Shown in pieces: positions 44,213-53,302 of a stretch of 64,000 nt of DNA (the stretch's first letter is position 1; each line of letters begins with the position of its first letter). Source of the stretch: Paenibacillus thermotolerans (GTDB lineage: Bacteria; Bacillota; Bacilli; Paenibacillales; YIM-B00363); assembly GCF_028745515.1 (NCBI RefSeq), contig NZ_JAQZSG010000008.1, positions 62,001-126,000 of the forward strand, written 5' to 3'. A program made the position numbers and the translations under genes. The notes below the pieces were generated by a model. That model ran no database searches. It was given only the letters and a program-made list of their open reading frames with translations, and had not been told where the DNA came from.

Positions 44213-44237
44213 CTGAGTCATGGGGATAGCGATAAAA
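44213..44237 (+). repeat. Repeat family C, copy upstream of the transposase gene
   Basis: CTGAGTCATGGGGATAGCGA followed by TAAAA, 116 bases before the transposase start and in opposite orientation to the copy at 43153, so the transposase gene sits between inverted copies. Confidence 0.65.
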
Positions 44238-44495
44238 TGGAGGTGCGATGGGAAGAAAGCCGACAGTACGCAGGAGAATGGAGAAGCGGGAGAAACCGAA
44301 TCATGTGTCGCCGATATTTATATGAACCAGGGATTGATCAAAAAGGGCGATGCGGAAGGAAAGTTAGTTCATTGGAACAAGCTGAGGTGTTGGGATATCG
44401 ATCAAAAGGAAGCGCGAAGGAGCTTGTCGGGGTCGGTGAGACGTGGGGAGAAGAGAGAGGATGAGATAGAAGATTGATGGAGATGCAAGCCGGGG

Positions 44496-44620
44496 AGTGG
44501 AGTGAGGAAGTGAGAAAGTGAGGAAGTGAGGAAGTGGGGGGAGTGAGGAAGTTTAGAAAGTGAGGAAGTAGGGAAGTAGGGATGTAAGGATGTAAGAATG
44601 TAAGGATGTAAGGATGTAAG
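44496..44620. repeat. Purine-rich octamer tandem repeats (GTGAGGAA)n then (GTAAGGAT)n
   Basis: About 16 imperfect 8-bp units. The first two-thirds read GTGAGGAA/GTGAGAAA/GTAGGGAA and the rest GTAAGGAT/GTAAGAAT. The plus strand is almost purely A/G/T. The 44097-44674 gap contains this, one family C repeat, and no credible gene; short frames crossing it are low-complexity. Confidence 0.85.
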
Positions 44621-44674
44621 CCCGGGATCGGGAGAAGTGTAGTAAGGAAATGGGAAGCATATTGCGTGTGAAAC

Positions 44675-44716
44675 GCAAAAAAACCCTGCAGTACCATTAA
44701 ATGGACCTGCAGGGTA
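44675..44716 (-). terminator. Rho-independent terminator after gltB
   Basis: On the minus strand ACCCTGCAG pairs with CTGCAGGGT; an inner CCAT...ATGG extends it, and TTTTTTTGCG follows. It lies 9 bases after the gltB stop. Confidence 0.9.
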
Positions 44717-44724
44717 TTCAGCAA

Positions 44725-47700
44725 TTATTCGGTTGCTACCGATTGGTCTGCCTGCATCGTTACAGGAGAGATCCGTACGAAGTGAGCGTCGAGGTTTTCG
44801 AGTAAAGCTGCGACCTTGGCGGCTGAATCGGCTTGACCCGAGTTTGCGAGCTCGTCGCGGTATTGAGAAAGCAGTTCAGACAGATCCGCCTTGCTCTTGT
44901 CGCCAAGCTTCGCAATGTTCACCTTCGCACCCTTCGCGACACGGCGTTCGATCGCCGCGACATCCAAACCGAGCTCCGGCTGGATCCGCTGGTAAATGAC
45001 GCCGCCCGTCATTCCGGCGCAAATCCATGGACCCGGGTCGCCCATAACGACGGCACGGCCGTTCGTCATGTATTCGAATGCGAAGCCCTTCAAATTCGCT
45101 CGGCCGGCGATATTGCCCAGATCGTCGCGGAGCGGTCCGGCGAGCTCGCCGCCGAAGATGACATCCGCGCCGGAAAGGCGGATGCAAGCGCGGGAGTCGG
45201 CATTGCCTTGAACGATGAACGTTCCTTTCTGAGCGCCGTAAGCGAACGATTTGCCTACGGAGCCGTTGATGAATGCTTTATGCTTGCCCGGCGCTTTTAA
45301 GATGGCGATTTTGCCGCCGAACGACATTTTGCCTACGCCGTCCTCTGCGCCGCCATGCACGGTAATATTTACGCCGCGGGCGTTGAATGCGCCGAGGCCG
45401 TTACCCGGCACGGAGCCGTCCGACAGCACGAGCGAGATGTCCGGCAAATTGTCGTATTTGCCGTTGAAGCGGTCGCGCACTCGGTTCGAGGAGAAGCGGG
45501 AACCGATAATGCGCGTTTCCGCGCTCACCTTGCTCCAGTTGCGATGAATCGGCGCATCGAAGCTCAAGCTGCTCGGATACATGCCTTCCGCGCCGACAGC
45601 TGCGATAACCGATTCTGCCGATGCGACCGTAGCAGTCGCGTCCGCGGTGCTGGACGTCTTAATGAACTGGATCGGTGCCGGACGAAGGATGGCCGACAGG
45701 TCGATCTGATCGTGATAAGCGACTTGCTGGAGAAGATCGGAGCGTCCGACCAAATCTTGAGCGTTCTTAAAGCCGAGAGCCGCAACGATTTCGCGGACTT
45801 CCTCGCCCATCGCGGAGAACAACCGCACAAGCGAATGAACCGCCGTATCGAATTCGCGAGGCACGAAACGGCGAAGGCCTTTTTCTTCCGCTTCATGCAT
45901 GGAGTCGATTTGCGTCGCGATGCCGACGTGGCAAGTGTCCAAGTGGCAGCCGCGGCATGCCGTACAACCGATCGCTTGCATGGAGATGGATGCGAAGCCG
46001 CAGCGGTTTGCGCCGAGCATCATCATCTTCACGACGTCGGCGCCGGATTTCATGCCGCCGTCGGACCAGAGCTCCACTTTATGACGAAGTCCCGCTTCAA
46101 TCAGGGCGACGTGAGCAAGCTTGGTGCCGATTTCGGTAGGCAGTCCGACATGCTGAAGCGAGTGCATGCGCGCCGCGCCCGTACCGCCGTCAAAGCCGGA
46201 CAGCGTGATGACGTCCGCGCCCGCTTTGGCGACGCCGACGGCAATGGTGCCGATGCCCGGAACGACCGGGACTTTGACGATGATTTTCGCTTGGTGGTTG
46301 CTTGCTTCCTTCAATTCGCTGATCAGCTGCGCCAAATCCTCGATCGAATAAATATCGTGATTGTTCGACGGCGAGATCAGGTCGGAGCCGATCGTCGCAT
46401 TCCGCGCTTCCGCGATTTTGGACGTTACCTTGGAGCCCGGCAGGTGACCGCCTTCGCCCGGCTTCGCGCCTTGGCCGATCTTGATTTCAAGGAAGGCCAC
46501 CGCGTTGGCCAGCTCGACATTGACGCCGAAGCGTCCGGAAGCAACCTGCGCGCCGCGGGTCCGCTTATAGCGGCCGAGCATATCTTTGATTTCTCCGCCT
46601 TCGCCGTTCATCGTTACCATGTTGAGACGCTCGCCCGCTTCCGCATAAGCGCGGAACGCGATTTCGTTCTGCGAGCCGAAGGACATGGACGAGATGAGCA
46701 TCGGCAAGTCGTGATCGCCTACCGAAATGTTGACGTCGGAAGGTGCGAGCGGCTTGCGGCCTTCGGACAACGCCTTCTCGTAGTTGAAATCGGCGACGTG
46801 GCGAATGGAAATCGGATTTTTTTGTTCTTCTTCCCGAAGCTTGTCGCGATAGTCGGAATAAGGCGCCTGACCGGCAGCCGCTTCGACGAGCGCCTTCCAC
46901 ATCCGTCCGAAGAAGTGGAAGTTTCTCGCCGATTTCGCCTTCGGGTTGTTGTTGTAGTCTTCGTAACGGGCTTCGGCGTCCTTTTCGAGCTTATCGAAGC
47001 CGGTGCCGCCCGTTTCGCTTCCTAAATAGTTGACGATATCGAGCATCTCCGCCACTTCGGGGTGCAAGCCGATCGCGGAGAAGAAACGGGTATAACCGCG
47101 AACTTCATGCGTTCCGATCGTGGAGATGACTTTCTCAAGCCCTTTCTGTAGAGCGGTGAATACCTTGCGCGCAGATTCGGCGCCGTTCTTGGCCGATGCG
47201 GTTGCAAACAACGCATATGGCGAAATGAGATCCGCGCCTAATCCGGTCGCGACCGCGATATCGTGCAGGCTGCGGATCGCCGCGGAGCGAAGCACGATGC
47301 TCGCTTGACGGCGAAGATTGTCGCCGCCGTCAAGTTTTACGGAACGGAGCGCGATATCGACGCGCGATACGGCAAGGTGCGGGTCCATCCACAGCTTGTC
47401 GTTGTTGTTCGCTTCGGAATCGTCGAGCACGATCAAGGACGCGCCTTCGCGAACCGCAGCGATAACATTTTCCGCAAGTGCGTCAATAGACGCTTTGAGA
47501 GACGCTCCTCTCGGGAAGGAGAGGGAGAATCCGCGCACCGACGATCCGAACGCCGCGACGAGCTGTTCAAGGGAAGGCTGTCCGAGCGCCTCGAAGGAGC
47601 CCGCGCCGTTCGAGCCTTCCAAAAGAAGCGGAGCCGGCAGTTCCATGCGCAGGCGGGCGTCCACTTCCCCGTAAATCGACGAACGCGGACCGATGACCAT

Positions 47701-49260
47701 GCGCGTGGAGAAATGCTCCTGCTCCCGGTCGCGGTCAATGGCCGGGTTCGTTACGACGGCAACGCTCTCTTTAATGAAATCGGGAATATTTTTGCGTTCC
47801 GGATTGATCGCCGCCAGCGGTCCGTCATGGCCGAGAGAGCGGATCGGCTCGGCGCCGGTTTCGGACATCGCTTCGATCATTTGGATGCCCTCGCGGTCCC
47901 AGCCTGCCGCCGAATACAGCGCATCGGTCACTTGCACGTCAGGATACGGAGCCGCTTCCGGGAACTCATTTTCATAGAACAAATGCTTGTGCATTCCATC
48001 GAAATTGGTGCGCTTCTTGGCGCGTTCCAGCACGATCGTCTGCAGCGACTCGTAAGGAATGACTTGGATATGTTCGCCGCGGTTCAATACGACGCCGATT
48101 TTTTCGCCCGGAGCGATCGGTCTCGGCTCGGCGACCATTTCTCCTACGGTAATAATGCCTTGCTCGGAGGAGAAATAGAGGGAGGTTTCGCTTTCAACCA
48201 TCCATACCGGACGCAGTCCCAGCGCGTCGACGCTGAATACGCATTCGTTGCCGTAGCGGGATACGATGCCCGCCGGACCTTGTGCATAATGGCCCCAAAT
48301 TTGGCGATAGTAAACATAAAGATCTTGGAGCTCTTCGCGGAAATGCTTCATTTCGTTGTAGATCGGCGGGAACACAAGCTCCATCGCTTCAAACAGCGAA
48401 AATCCGAAACGGTGAATGAACGTCTCGATCGTACGGTTCATATCCTGAGAGTCGCTGCCGCCGTCTACGAGGGGAACGCCGACCATATCGGCTTCGGAGC
48501 GCATCTTCTTCACGGTGTTGATTTCGCCGTTATGGCCGAGGAGCGAGAACGGCTGTACGCGGAAGAAGTTCGAAAGCGTATTTGTGGAATAGCGGTTATG
48601 GCCGATCGTAGCCTGCGCTGCGAACAGCGGATCTTGCGTATCCTTGAAATATTTCGGCAAAATGCTCGCCGAACCAAGCACTTTATAAGCGGCGGTCACG
48701 TTGCTGAGCGATGCGACGTGAACGTTGTACTTGGTCTCGATTGCAATGTGAAGCTCAAACAGCCGGTCGGCAATATTGCCTTCGCCTTCATATAGGCCGG
48801 TTACCTGCCAGAAGACAGGCTCGTCGTTTCGGCCGTTCGGTCCGAGTACGGTGCTGTTCACCTGGTTTTCCTGCTCCAGGACGATAGCTGCGCCGTGTTG
48901 CTCGAACAGCTCGCGTATGCCGGCCTGCATATCCGCCGCGGAAATGTCCAGCTTGCGGGGCACGAAAATATGCGCCGCGAAAAAACGGTCGTCATAGGCG
49001 AGTGAACCGTCTTTGCCGGCTTCCGCCAGTCTTTTCTCCCATAACGCGCGCGGAATATCCGTCAGGATGCCGCAGCCGTCGCCTTCTCCGTCAATAAAGC
49101 CCGAACGGTGTTCCATTTTGACGAGCGCTTCGATCGTCTTTTGGACGTTGTCCCGGGACGGATGACCGTTTTTCTCAATGATGCAAATAATTCCGCAGCT
49201 ATCGTGCTCTTGCAGCAACAGGTTTTGAAATAAACCTTCGTTCTTCATAGCTTGGTTCAT
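44725..49260 (-). CDS. gltB: Glutamate synthase, large subunit
   Basis: A 1511-residue ammonia-transferring enzyme making two glutamates from glutamine and 2-oxoglutarate. The class II glutaminase starts at Cys about 22 (HDSCGIICII), implying removal of a 21-residue propeptide. The central and FMN domains follow (GEGGEIKDMLGRYKRTRGAQ, KPGEGGHLPGSKV, LSGFDGGTGAARMHSL), then the [3Fe-4S] ligands CTACRGCHLDTC and the C-terminal beta-helix (GGAEDGVGKMSFGG). Length is normal. The ATG at 49260 lacks a near ribosome site: AGGAGG is 33 bases upstream with a small hairpin between. No small subunit (gltD) is adjacent, unlike the usual gltBD order. Confidence 0.96.
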   Translation of the reverse strand: MNQAMKNEGLFQNLLLQEHDSCGIICIIEKNGHPSRDNVQKTIEALVKMEHRSGFIDGEGDGCGILTDIPRALWEKRLAEAGKDGSLAYDDRFFAAHIFVPRKLDISAADMQAGIRELFEQHGAAIVLEQENQVNSTVLGPNGRNDEPVFWQVTGLYEGEGNIADRLFELHIAIETKYNVHVASLSNVTAAYKVLGSASILPKYFKDTQDPLFAAQATIGHNRYSTNTLSNFFRVQPFSLLGHNGEINTVKKMRSEADMVGVPLVDGGSDSQDMNRTIETFIHRFGFSLFEAMELVFPPIYNEMKHFREELQDLYVYYRQIWGHYAQGPAGIVSRYGNECVFSVDALGLRPVWMVESETSLYFSSEQGIITVGEMVAEPRPIAPGEKIGVVLNRGEHIQVIPYESLQTIVLERAKKRTNFDGMHKHLFYENEFPEAAPYPDVQVTDALYSAAGWDREGIQMIEAMSETGAEPIRSLGHDGPLAAINPERKNIPDFIKESVAVVTNPAIDRDREQEHFSTRMVIGPRSSIYGEVDARLRMELPAPLLLEGSNGAGSFEALGQPSLEQLVAAFGSSVRGFSLSFPRGASLKASIDALAENVIAAVREGASLIVLDDSEANNNDKLWMDPHLAVSRVDIALRSVKLDGGDNLRRQASIVLRSAAIRSLHDIAVATGLGADLISPYALFATASAKNGAESARKVFTALQKGLEKVISTIGTHEVRGYTRFFSAIGLHPEVAEMLDIVNYLGSETGGTGFDKLEKDAEARYEDYNNNPKAKSARNFHFFGRMWKALVEAAAGQAPYSDYRDKLREEEQKNPISIRHVADFNYEKALSEGRKPLAPSDVNISVGDHDLPMLISSMSFGSQNEIAFRAYAEAGERLNMVTMNGEGGEIKDMLGRYKRTRGAQVASGRFGVNVELANAVAFLEIKIGQGAKPGEGGHLPGSKVTSKIAEARNATIGSDLISPSNNHDIYSIEDLAQLISELKEASNHQAKIIVKVPVVPGIGTIAVGVAKAGADVITLSGFDGGTGAARMHSLQHVGLPTEIGTKLAHVALIEAGLRHKVELWSDGGMKSGADVVKMMMLGANRCGFASISMQAIGCTACRGCHLDTCHVGIATQIDSMHEAEEKGLRRFVPREFDTAVHSLVRLFSAMGEEVREIVAALGFKNAQDLVGRSDLLQQVAYHDQIDLSAILRPAPIQFIKTSSTADATATVASAESVIAAVGAEGMYPSSLSFDAPIHRNWSKVSAETRIIGSRFSSNRVRDRFNGKYDNLPDISLVLSDGSVPGNGLGAFNARGVNITVHGGAEDGVGKMSFGGKIAILKAPGKHKAFINGSVGKSFAYGAQKGTFIVQGNADSRACIRLSGADVIFGGELAGPLRDDLGNIAGRANLKGFAFEYMTNGRAVVMGDPGPWICAGMTGGVIYQRIQPELGLDVAAIERRVAKGAKVNIAKLGDKSKADLSELLSQYRDELANSGQADSAAKVAALLENLDAHFVRISPVTMQADQSVATE

Positions 49261-49299
49261 GTGTTTGGCGGTCAGAGATGGTCCTGACCTTCACCTCCT
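49261..49299 (-). promoter_or_regulatory. gltB leader with distant Shine-Dalgarno and hairpin
   Basis: On the minus strand the only strong ribosome site, AGGAGGTGAAGG (AGGAGG at 49294-49299), ends 33 bases before the ATG. Between them GGTCAG and CTGACC (49270-49275 and 49284-49289) form a 6-bp stem with an 8-base loop. Folding would bring the site to about 13 bases from the ATG. In-frame codons upstream end at a TGA inside the site, and only a CTG lies between. Confidence 0.5.
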
Positions 49300-49446
49300 A
49301 TAGAAATGAAATAAAATTTGCATAATTATGCAGTTAAACGAATAAAAAAATAGTATTCAGTTCGGAGATGCAATGCAAGACAGTGAAAAACGATCCGCAA
49401 AAGCCGAAGGGATACTGCAAACAAACGAGTTTATGACGTATGAGAA

Positions 49447-49687
49447 ACCACGGAAGACACCGCGGAAAATCAAGGAAAATCGCTTACATACGCCGGATGG
49501 TAAAAGTAAATACAGAATATCACGAAATCTGACATACGACAATAAAGAAACGTCGTGTAAGCGTTTTTAACATGTATAAAATTATTTATAGGACTGAATA
49601 AAAAATATTTTTTGGAATTGTCGGACAATTCGGAAAAGGGGCGGTTTTTCGCGGATTTCCTTGATTTTTCGCGGTATTTTCACGGTA
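49447..49687. repeat. 37-bp imperfect inverted repeat pair upstream of gltB
   Basis: The arm at 49447-49483 and the arm at 49651-49687 are inverted copies with roughly 29 of 37 matches; both contain TTTCCTTGATTTT next to CGCGGT. They enclose a 167-bp A/T-rich stretch. The gltB-hemL gap (49261-49792) has no credible gene. Confidence 0.65.
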
Positions 49688-49694
49688 TATTGAA

Positions 49695-49735
49695 GGCGGA
49701 CCTCCCGGGGTCAAGAGAGTCCGGAAAGGTCCGCC
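49695..49735. repeat. Strong hairpin 3' of hemL
   Basis: GGCGGACCT (49695-49703) pairs perfectly with AGGTCCGCC (49727-49735), with an inner CCGG/CCGG pairing. Neither side has a proper T-run, so it is an unusual terminator at best; on the minus strand it follows the hemL stop by 57 bases. Confidence 0.6.
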
Positions 49736-49792
49736 ATGAGAAAATTTTCGAGAGAAAAAATAGTTTGTGAGATAATCTGACAAATGTTTTGT

Positions 49793-51097
49793 TTACATAC
49801 GAGCAAATGCTTTCTTCGCGGCTTCGATGGTGAAATCGACGTCTTCTTCGGTATGGGCCGTCGTCAGGAACCAAGCTTCGTATTTGGAAGGGGCCAAGCA
49901 GACGCCTTCCTCAAGCATCGCGCGGAAGAAGCGGGCGAACATTTCGCCGTCGGCCGCCTGGGCTTCTTCATAATTGGTAACCGCGTGGTCGTAGAAGTGC
50001 GTGGAGAACGCGCCGCGGATGCGGTTGATCGTCAGCGGGATGCCGCGGGCGGCTGCAAGGTCGGCCAAGCCGCCCGCAAGCGCTGCGGCGAGCGAGTCGA
50101 GCCGCTCGTAAGTGCCGGGGCGCCGCAGCTCGGCGACGCAAGCTATTCCTGCGGACATGGACAGCGGGTTGCCTGCGTGCGTTCCCGCCTGATAGGCGGG
50201 CCCGAGCGGAGCAACCTGCTCCATGATGTCCGCGCGGCCGCCGTAGGCGCCGATCGGCACGCCGCCGCCGATGATTTTGCCCATGGCCGTCAAGTCGGGC
50301 CGAATCGTTTCTGCGTTCCCTTGCGCAAGGAACGTCGACGCCGCTCCCCAATGGAAGCGGAACGCAGTGATGACCTCGTCATAGATGACGAGCGCTCCGG
50401 CTTCGCGGGCCATCGTGCACAAGCCCTCCAGGAATCCGGGCTTGGGAGGCACGATGCCGAAGTTGCCGACGATCGGCTCGACCATGACGGCGGCCGTCTC
50501 CGGTCCCCAGCGCTCCAGCGCCGCCTTCAAGGCGCCCAAGTCGTTGAAGGGGACCGTGATGACGGACTCGGCGACGCCGACCGGCACGCCCGCGCTGTCC
50601 GGCACGCCGAGCGTGGACGGGCCGGAGCCGGCGGCGACGAGCACCAGGTCGGAGTGGCCGTGGTAGCAGCCCGCGAATTTGATGATTTTCGTCCGGCCGG
50701 TATAGGCTCTCGCCACGCGAATCGTAGTCATGACCGCTTCGGTGCCTGAGTTTGTAAAGCGAACCTTGTCGAGCGAAGGTATCGCTTCCTTTAATAGCTT
50801 CGCAAATTCGATCTCCAGCTCCGTCGGCGTTCCGTACAAAATGCCGTTCTCCGCCGCTCGCGAGATCGCCTCCGTTACCGCAGGGTGCGCGTGTCCGAGA
50901 ATAATCGGGCCGTACGCCGCTAGATAATCGACGTATCGGTTTCCGTCGGCATCCCAGAAATATGCTCCTTGCCCCCGCTTCATAAATACGGGCGTACCGC
51001 CGCCGACCGCTTTGAACGAGCGGGACGGCGAGTTCACGCCGCCTACGATATGCTGCTGCGCTTCCTTATATAGCTGGTGCGACTTCTCGTGATTCAT
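49793..51097 (-). CDS. hemL: Glutamate-1-semialdehyde 2,1-aminomutase
   Basis: A 434-residue PLP enzyme making 5-aminolevulinate for heme and other tetrapyrroles. The ATG at 51097 ([13 protein letters not shown]) follows AATGGAGGAATCGATCCG; an upstream in-frame ATG at 51118 overlaps that site. Motifs: [16 protein letters not shown] (about 21-36), [29 protein letters not shown], and the PLP Lys in [19 protein letters not shown]. It stands alone, away from any hem operon in the window, as the Bacillus-type second copy (GsaB) does; whether another copy exists cannot be seen. Confidence 0.95.
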   Translation of the reverse strand: MNHEKSHQLYKEAQQHIVGGVNSPSRSFKAVGGGTPVFMKRGQGAYFWDADGNRYVDYLAAYGPIILGHAHPAVTEAISRAAENGILYGTPTELEIEFAKLLKEAIPSLDKVRFTNSGTEAVMTTIRVARAYTGRTKIIKFAGCYHGHSDLVLVAAGSGPSTLGVPDSAGVPVGVAESVITVPFNDLGALKAALERWGPETAAVMVEPIVGNFGIVPPKPGFLEGLCTMAREAGALVIYDEVITAFRFHWGAASTFLAQGNAETIRPDLTAMGKIIGGGVPIGAYGGRADIMEQVAPLGPAYQAGTHAGNPLSMSAGIACVAELRRPGTYERLDSLAAALAGGLADLAAARGIPLTINRIRGAFSTHFYDHAVTNYEEAQAADGEMFARFFRAMLEEGVCLAPSKYEAWFLTTAHTEEDVDFTIEAAKKAFARM

Positions 51098-51406
51098 CGG
51101 ATCGATTCCTCCATTCAAATGTTCAACACGGATTGGTGGTTTTTTCCAGAAAAAAATGGAGGAGATTTCCTCTCGACAATATTTTTATAGAAATTTATTC
51201 CGTGTATAATGATGGTGATGGTATAATGATTTTATCCGAAATAAACCTCTATTAAAAACAAGTTTTATCCGGCATCAGAAAGGTTAAACCTTTTGTTTCC
51301 GCAAAGTCAAGAGTCAAGCAATCCTTCCGATTCTAGCGGCACATCCGCGATCTCTTCAAAAAATATGCTAAACAAAAAAATATTTCCTCCAAATTTTAAT
51401 TATATA

Positions 51407-51457
51407 TTGAATGTTTCCTCCTATGGTGGTAATATATTCTATATGAAAGCGCATTCT
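51407..51457 (+). promoter_or_regulatory. Promoter with cre-like site for the right sugar-transport operon
   Basis: A -35 TTGAAT (51407-51412), a 17-bp spacer and a -10 TAATAT (51430-51435) are followed by TGAAAGCGCATTCT (51444-51457), which fits the CcpA cre consensus except for its last base. A cre at the transcription start predicts glucose repression. It would leave a leader of about 345 bases before the ATG at 51794; the gap 51098-51793 shows no convincing gene. Confidence 0.5.
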
Positions 51458-51793
51458 TTGCAACGGCATTCACGGTTTAAACGTTTGCAAAACGGAGCTT
51501 GTTCAGGCGCGTTTTTAGTAGAAAGGCCTTGTACATATGTAAGGAGGTGGTGCTCCTTTTCCCCGTGGAAACGAATTTTGAGCATTGCATTACGGATGAG
51601 CAAGCTGGGGGATCATTGGATGCGGAAAGTAAAGGTGGCTCAGTCTTTATTCGGGTCGGTCCGGTATTTTCACACACGCGATAAACAGCACAAGATCGAG
51701 CCGAACGCAAGGAAACTGCTAATATGCATTTCGCATCTCGCAAAGAACGGTAGTTTATAACAACGGTTTCGATCAGAAAAAGGGAGGATTCAA

Positions 51794-53170
51794 ATGAAAA
51801 GCAAAAAGCTCTTGTCTTTATTGTTGATCTTTACGTTGATCATCTCGCTGTTTGCCGCATGCTCCGGAGGGGGCTCCAATGACGCCGGCAAAGACGAACC
51901 GGCTCCTGCAACCGAAGGCGAAGATACCGGTACGGAAGCTGAGACGCCTCCTGCAGATAAACCGGCCGCGTCGGGGGAGAAGGTTGAAATTTCGTTCTGG
52001 TACGGCTGGGGCGGCACCGAGGGCGAAGCGATGAAGAAGCTGATTCAAAAGTTTAACGACAGCCAAGACCGCATCGTCGTAATCGGCACCGAAGAAGGCG
52101 ATTACTCGAAGCAAACGACGGCAATCGCCGCAGGCAACCCGCCGGATGTAGCGAGCAACTTCGGCCATGCGACCGTACCGAACGGCGTAACCGGCCAAAA
52201 CACGCCGCTTGACGCTTACATGGAAAAGTCCGGACTTGACGCTTCCGCATTCGTGCCGGGCGCCATCAAACAGCAGCAGTACGACGGCGTAACTTACGCG
52301 GTACCGCTCAACATGCATATCTCCATGCTTCTTTATAATAAGAAAATTCTTGCCGAAGCGGGCTACGACAGACCGCCGGAAACGATTCAAGAGATGGAAG
52401 AGTATTTCGACAAGCTCAGCCAAATCGAACCGACCGGCGAGATTAAGAGACTCGCATTCTACCCGAACCTTGATATTTACAGCTATGCGTATGTGTTCGG
52501 CGGCGGCTTCTATAACGAGTCCACCGGCGAAATTACTCCGCAAGACCCCGGTCTGATCGAAGCGATGAAATGGAACGCGAAGATGTGGAAGAAAGCGGGC
52601 GGAAGCGAGAAGATCAATCCGTTCACGGCATCTTTAGGCGGCTGGCTCACGGCCGAAGACCCGTTCTTCGTAGGCAAATACGCCATGACGTCCGGCGGCG
52701 AGTGGGTGCCGACGTTCCAGAAGAAGTTTGCTCCGGATCTCGACATGGGCATCGCTCCGATGCCGTATGACGCGAAGCACCCGGAAAAGAAAGGCGCAGG
52801 CACGGTAAATACAAGCACATTGTACATTCCGAAAGGCGCGAAGCATCCGGACGAAGCGTGGGAGTTCATCAACTGGTTCATGCAGCCGGAGAACGTCGCC
52901 GAGTGGAACGCCGCGATCGGCAACCTGCCTCCAGTCCTTGCGGCTCTCGACGTTCCGGTATTCGACAACGTTCCGGGCTTCAAAGAATTCCTTGAAGAGT
53001 CCAAAAACCCGAACCTCGTTACGTTCCCGGCTTCGCCTTACATGGCCGACTACATGAACGAAATCGGCGTCGCTTACAACGAAGTGCTTCTCGGCAACAT
53101 GACGGCGGAGCAAGCGGCCAAGCAAATCGCCGACAAGATGGTTCCGATCCTGGAGAAACACAAGAAGTAA
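51794..53170 (+). CDS. Extracellular sugar-binding lipoprotein, first gene of the right operon
   Basis: A 458-residue family-1 solute-binding protein. ATG at 51794 after AAGGGAGGATTCAA. Signal: MKSKKLLSLLLIFTLIISLF then lipobox AACSG (Cys about 22), then a Gly/Asp/Glu/Pro-rich tether. Fold segments: EISFWYGWGGTEGEAMKKLI, GVTYAVPLNMHISMLLYNKK, KYAMTSGGEWVPTF, and HPDEAWEFINWFMQPENVAEW. It is followed by a hairpin and then the giant binding protein gene, so it is likely the most abundant product of the operon. Ligand unknown. Confidence 0.94.
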   Translation: MKSKKLLSLLLIFTLIISLFAACSGGGSNDAGKDEPAPATEGEDTGTEAETPPADKPAASGEKVEISFWYGWGGTEGEAMKKLIQKFNDSQDRIVVIGTEEGDYSKQTTAIAAGNPPDVASNFGHATVPNGVTGQNTPLDAYMEKSGLDASAFVPGAIKQQQYDGVTYAVPLNMHISMLLYNKKILAEAGYDRPPETIQEMEEYFDKLSQIEPTGEIKRLAFYPNLDIYSYAYVFGGGFYNESTGEITPQDPGLIEAMKWNAKMWKKAGGSEKINPFTASLGGWLTAEDPFFVGKYAMTSGGEWVPTFQKKFAPDLDMGIAPMPYDAKHPEKKGAGTVNTSTLYIPKGAKHPDEAWEFINWFMQPENVAEWNAAIGNLPPVLAALDVPVFDNVPGFKEFLEESKNPNLVTFPASPYMADYMNEIGVAYNEVLLGNMTAEQAAKQIADKMVPILEKHKK

Positions 53171-53211
53171 ACGTGCAATCGATGATAATAGCGGTTTAGT
53201 AAGCATATGTG

Positions 53212-53245
53212 GACTCCTGCCCTCTCTGAGTGGGCAGGAGTCGGT
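53212..53245 (+). terminator. Intra-operon terminator/attenuator after the sugar-binding gene
   Basis: GACTCCTGCCC (53212-53222) pairs with GGGCAGGAGTC (53232-53242), an 11-bp perfect stem with a 9-base loop, followed by GGTATTATTATT. Read-through would supply the downstream transport genes at lower level. Confidence 0.75.
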
Positions 53246-53302
53246 ATTATTATTCGGAAGTTCGGGTACGGAACAGGTTAAGGTTTTGGGGGTGGAGAAA
53301 AT

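Noticed and set aside
44189-44477. Two overlapping short frames upstream of the octamer repeats
   Set aside because: They include a family C repeat, have no ribosome site, and run into low-complexity sequence; no recognisable protein.
45355-48795. Long plus-strand frames opposite gltB
   Set aside because: They have the same shadow effect and Arg-rich composition, no ribosome sites, and gltB is unmistakable.
49373-49570. 65-codon frame in the gltB-hemL gap
   Set aside because: It overlaps one arm of the inverted repeat, is Lys/Arg-rich and has no ribosome site.
49695-49735. T-box or riboswitch near hemL
   Set aside because: It lies downstream, not upstream, of hemL, and lacks T-box signature bases and a terminator T-run.
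51293-51760. 155-codon plus-strand frame upstream of the sugar-binding gene
   Set aside because: It starts with a non-standard codon, crosses the likely promoter and cre-like site, has no ribosome site at its beginning, and its composition is unlike the neighbours. Treated as leader sequence.
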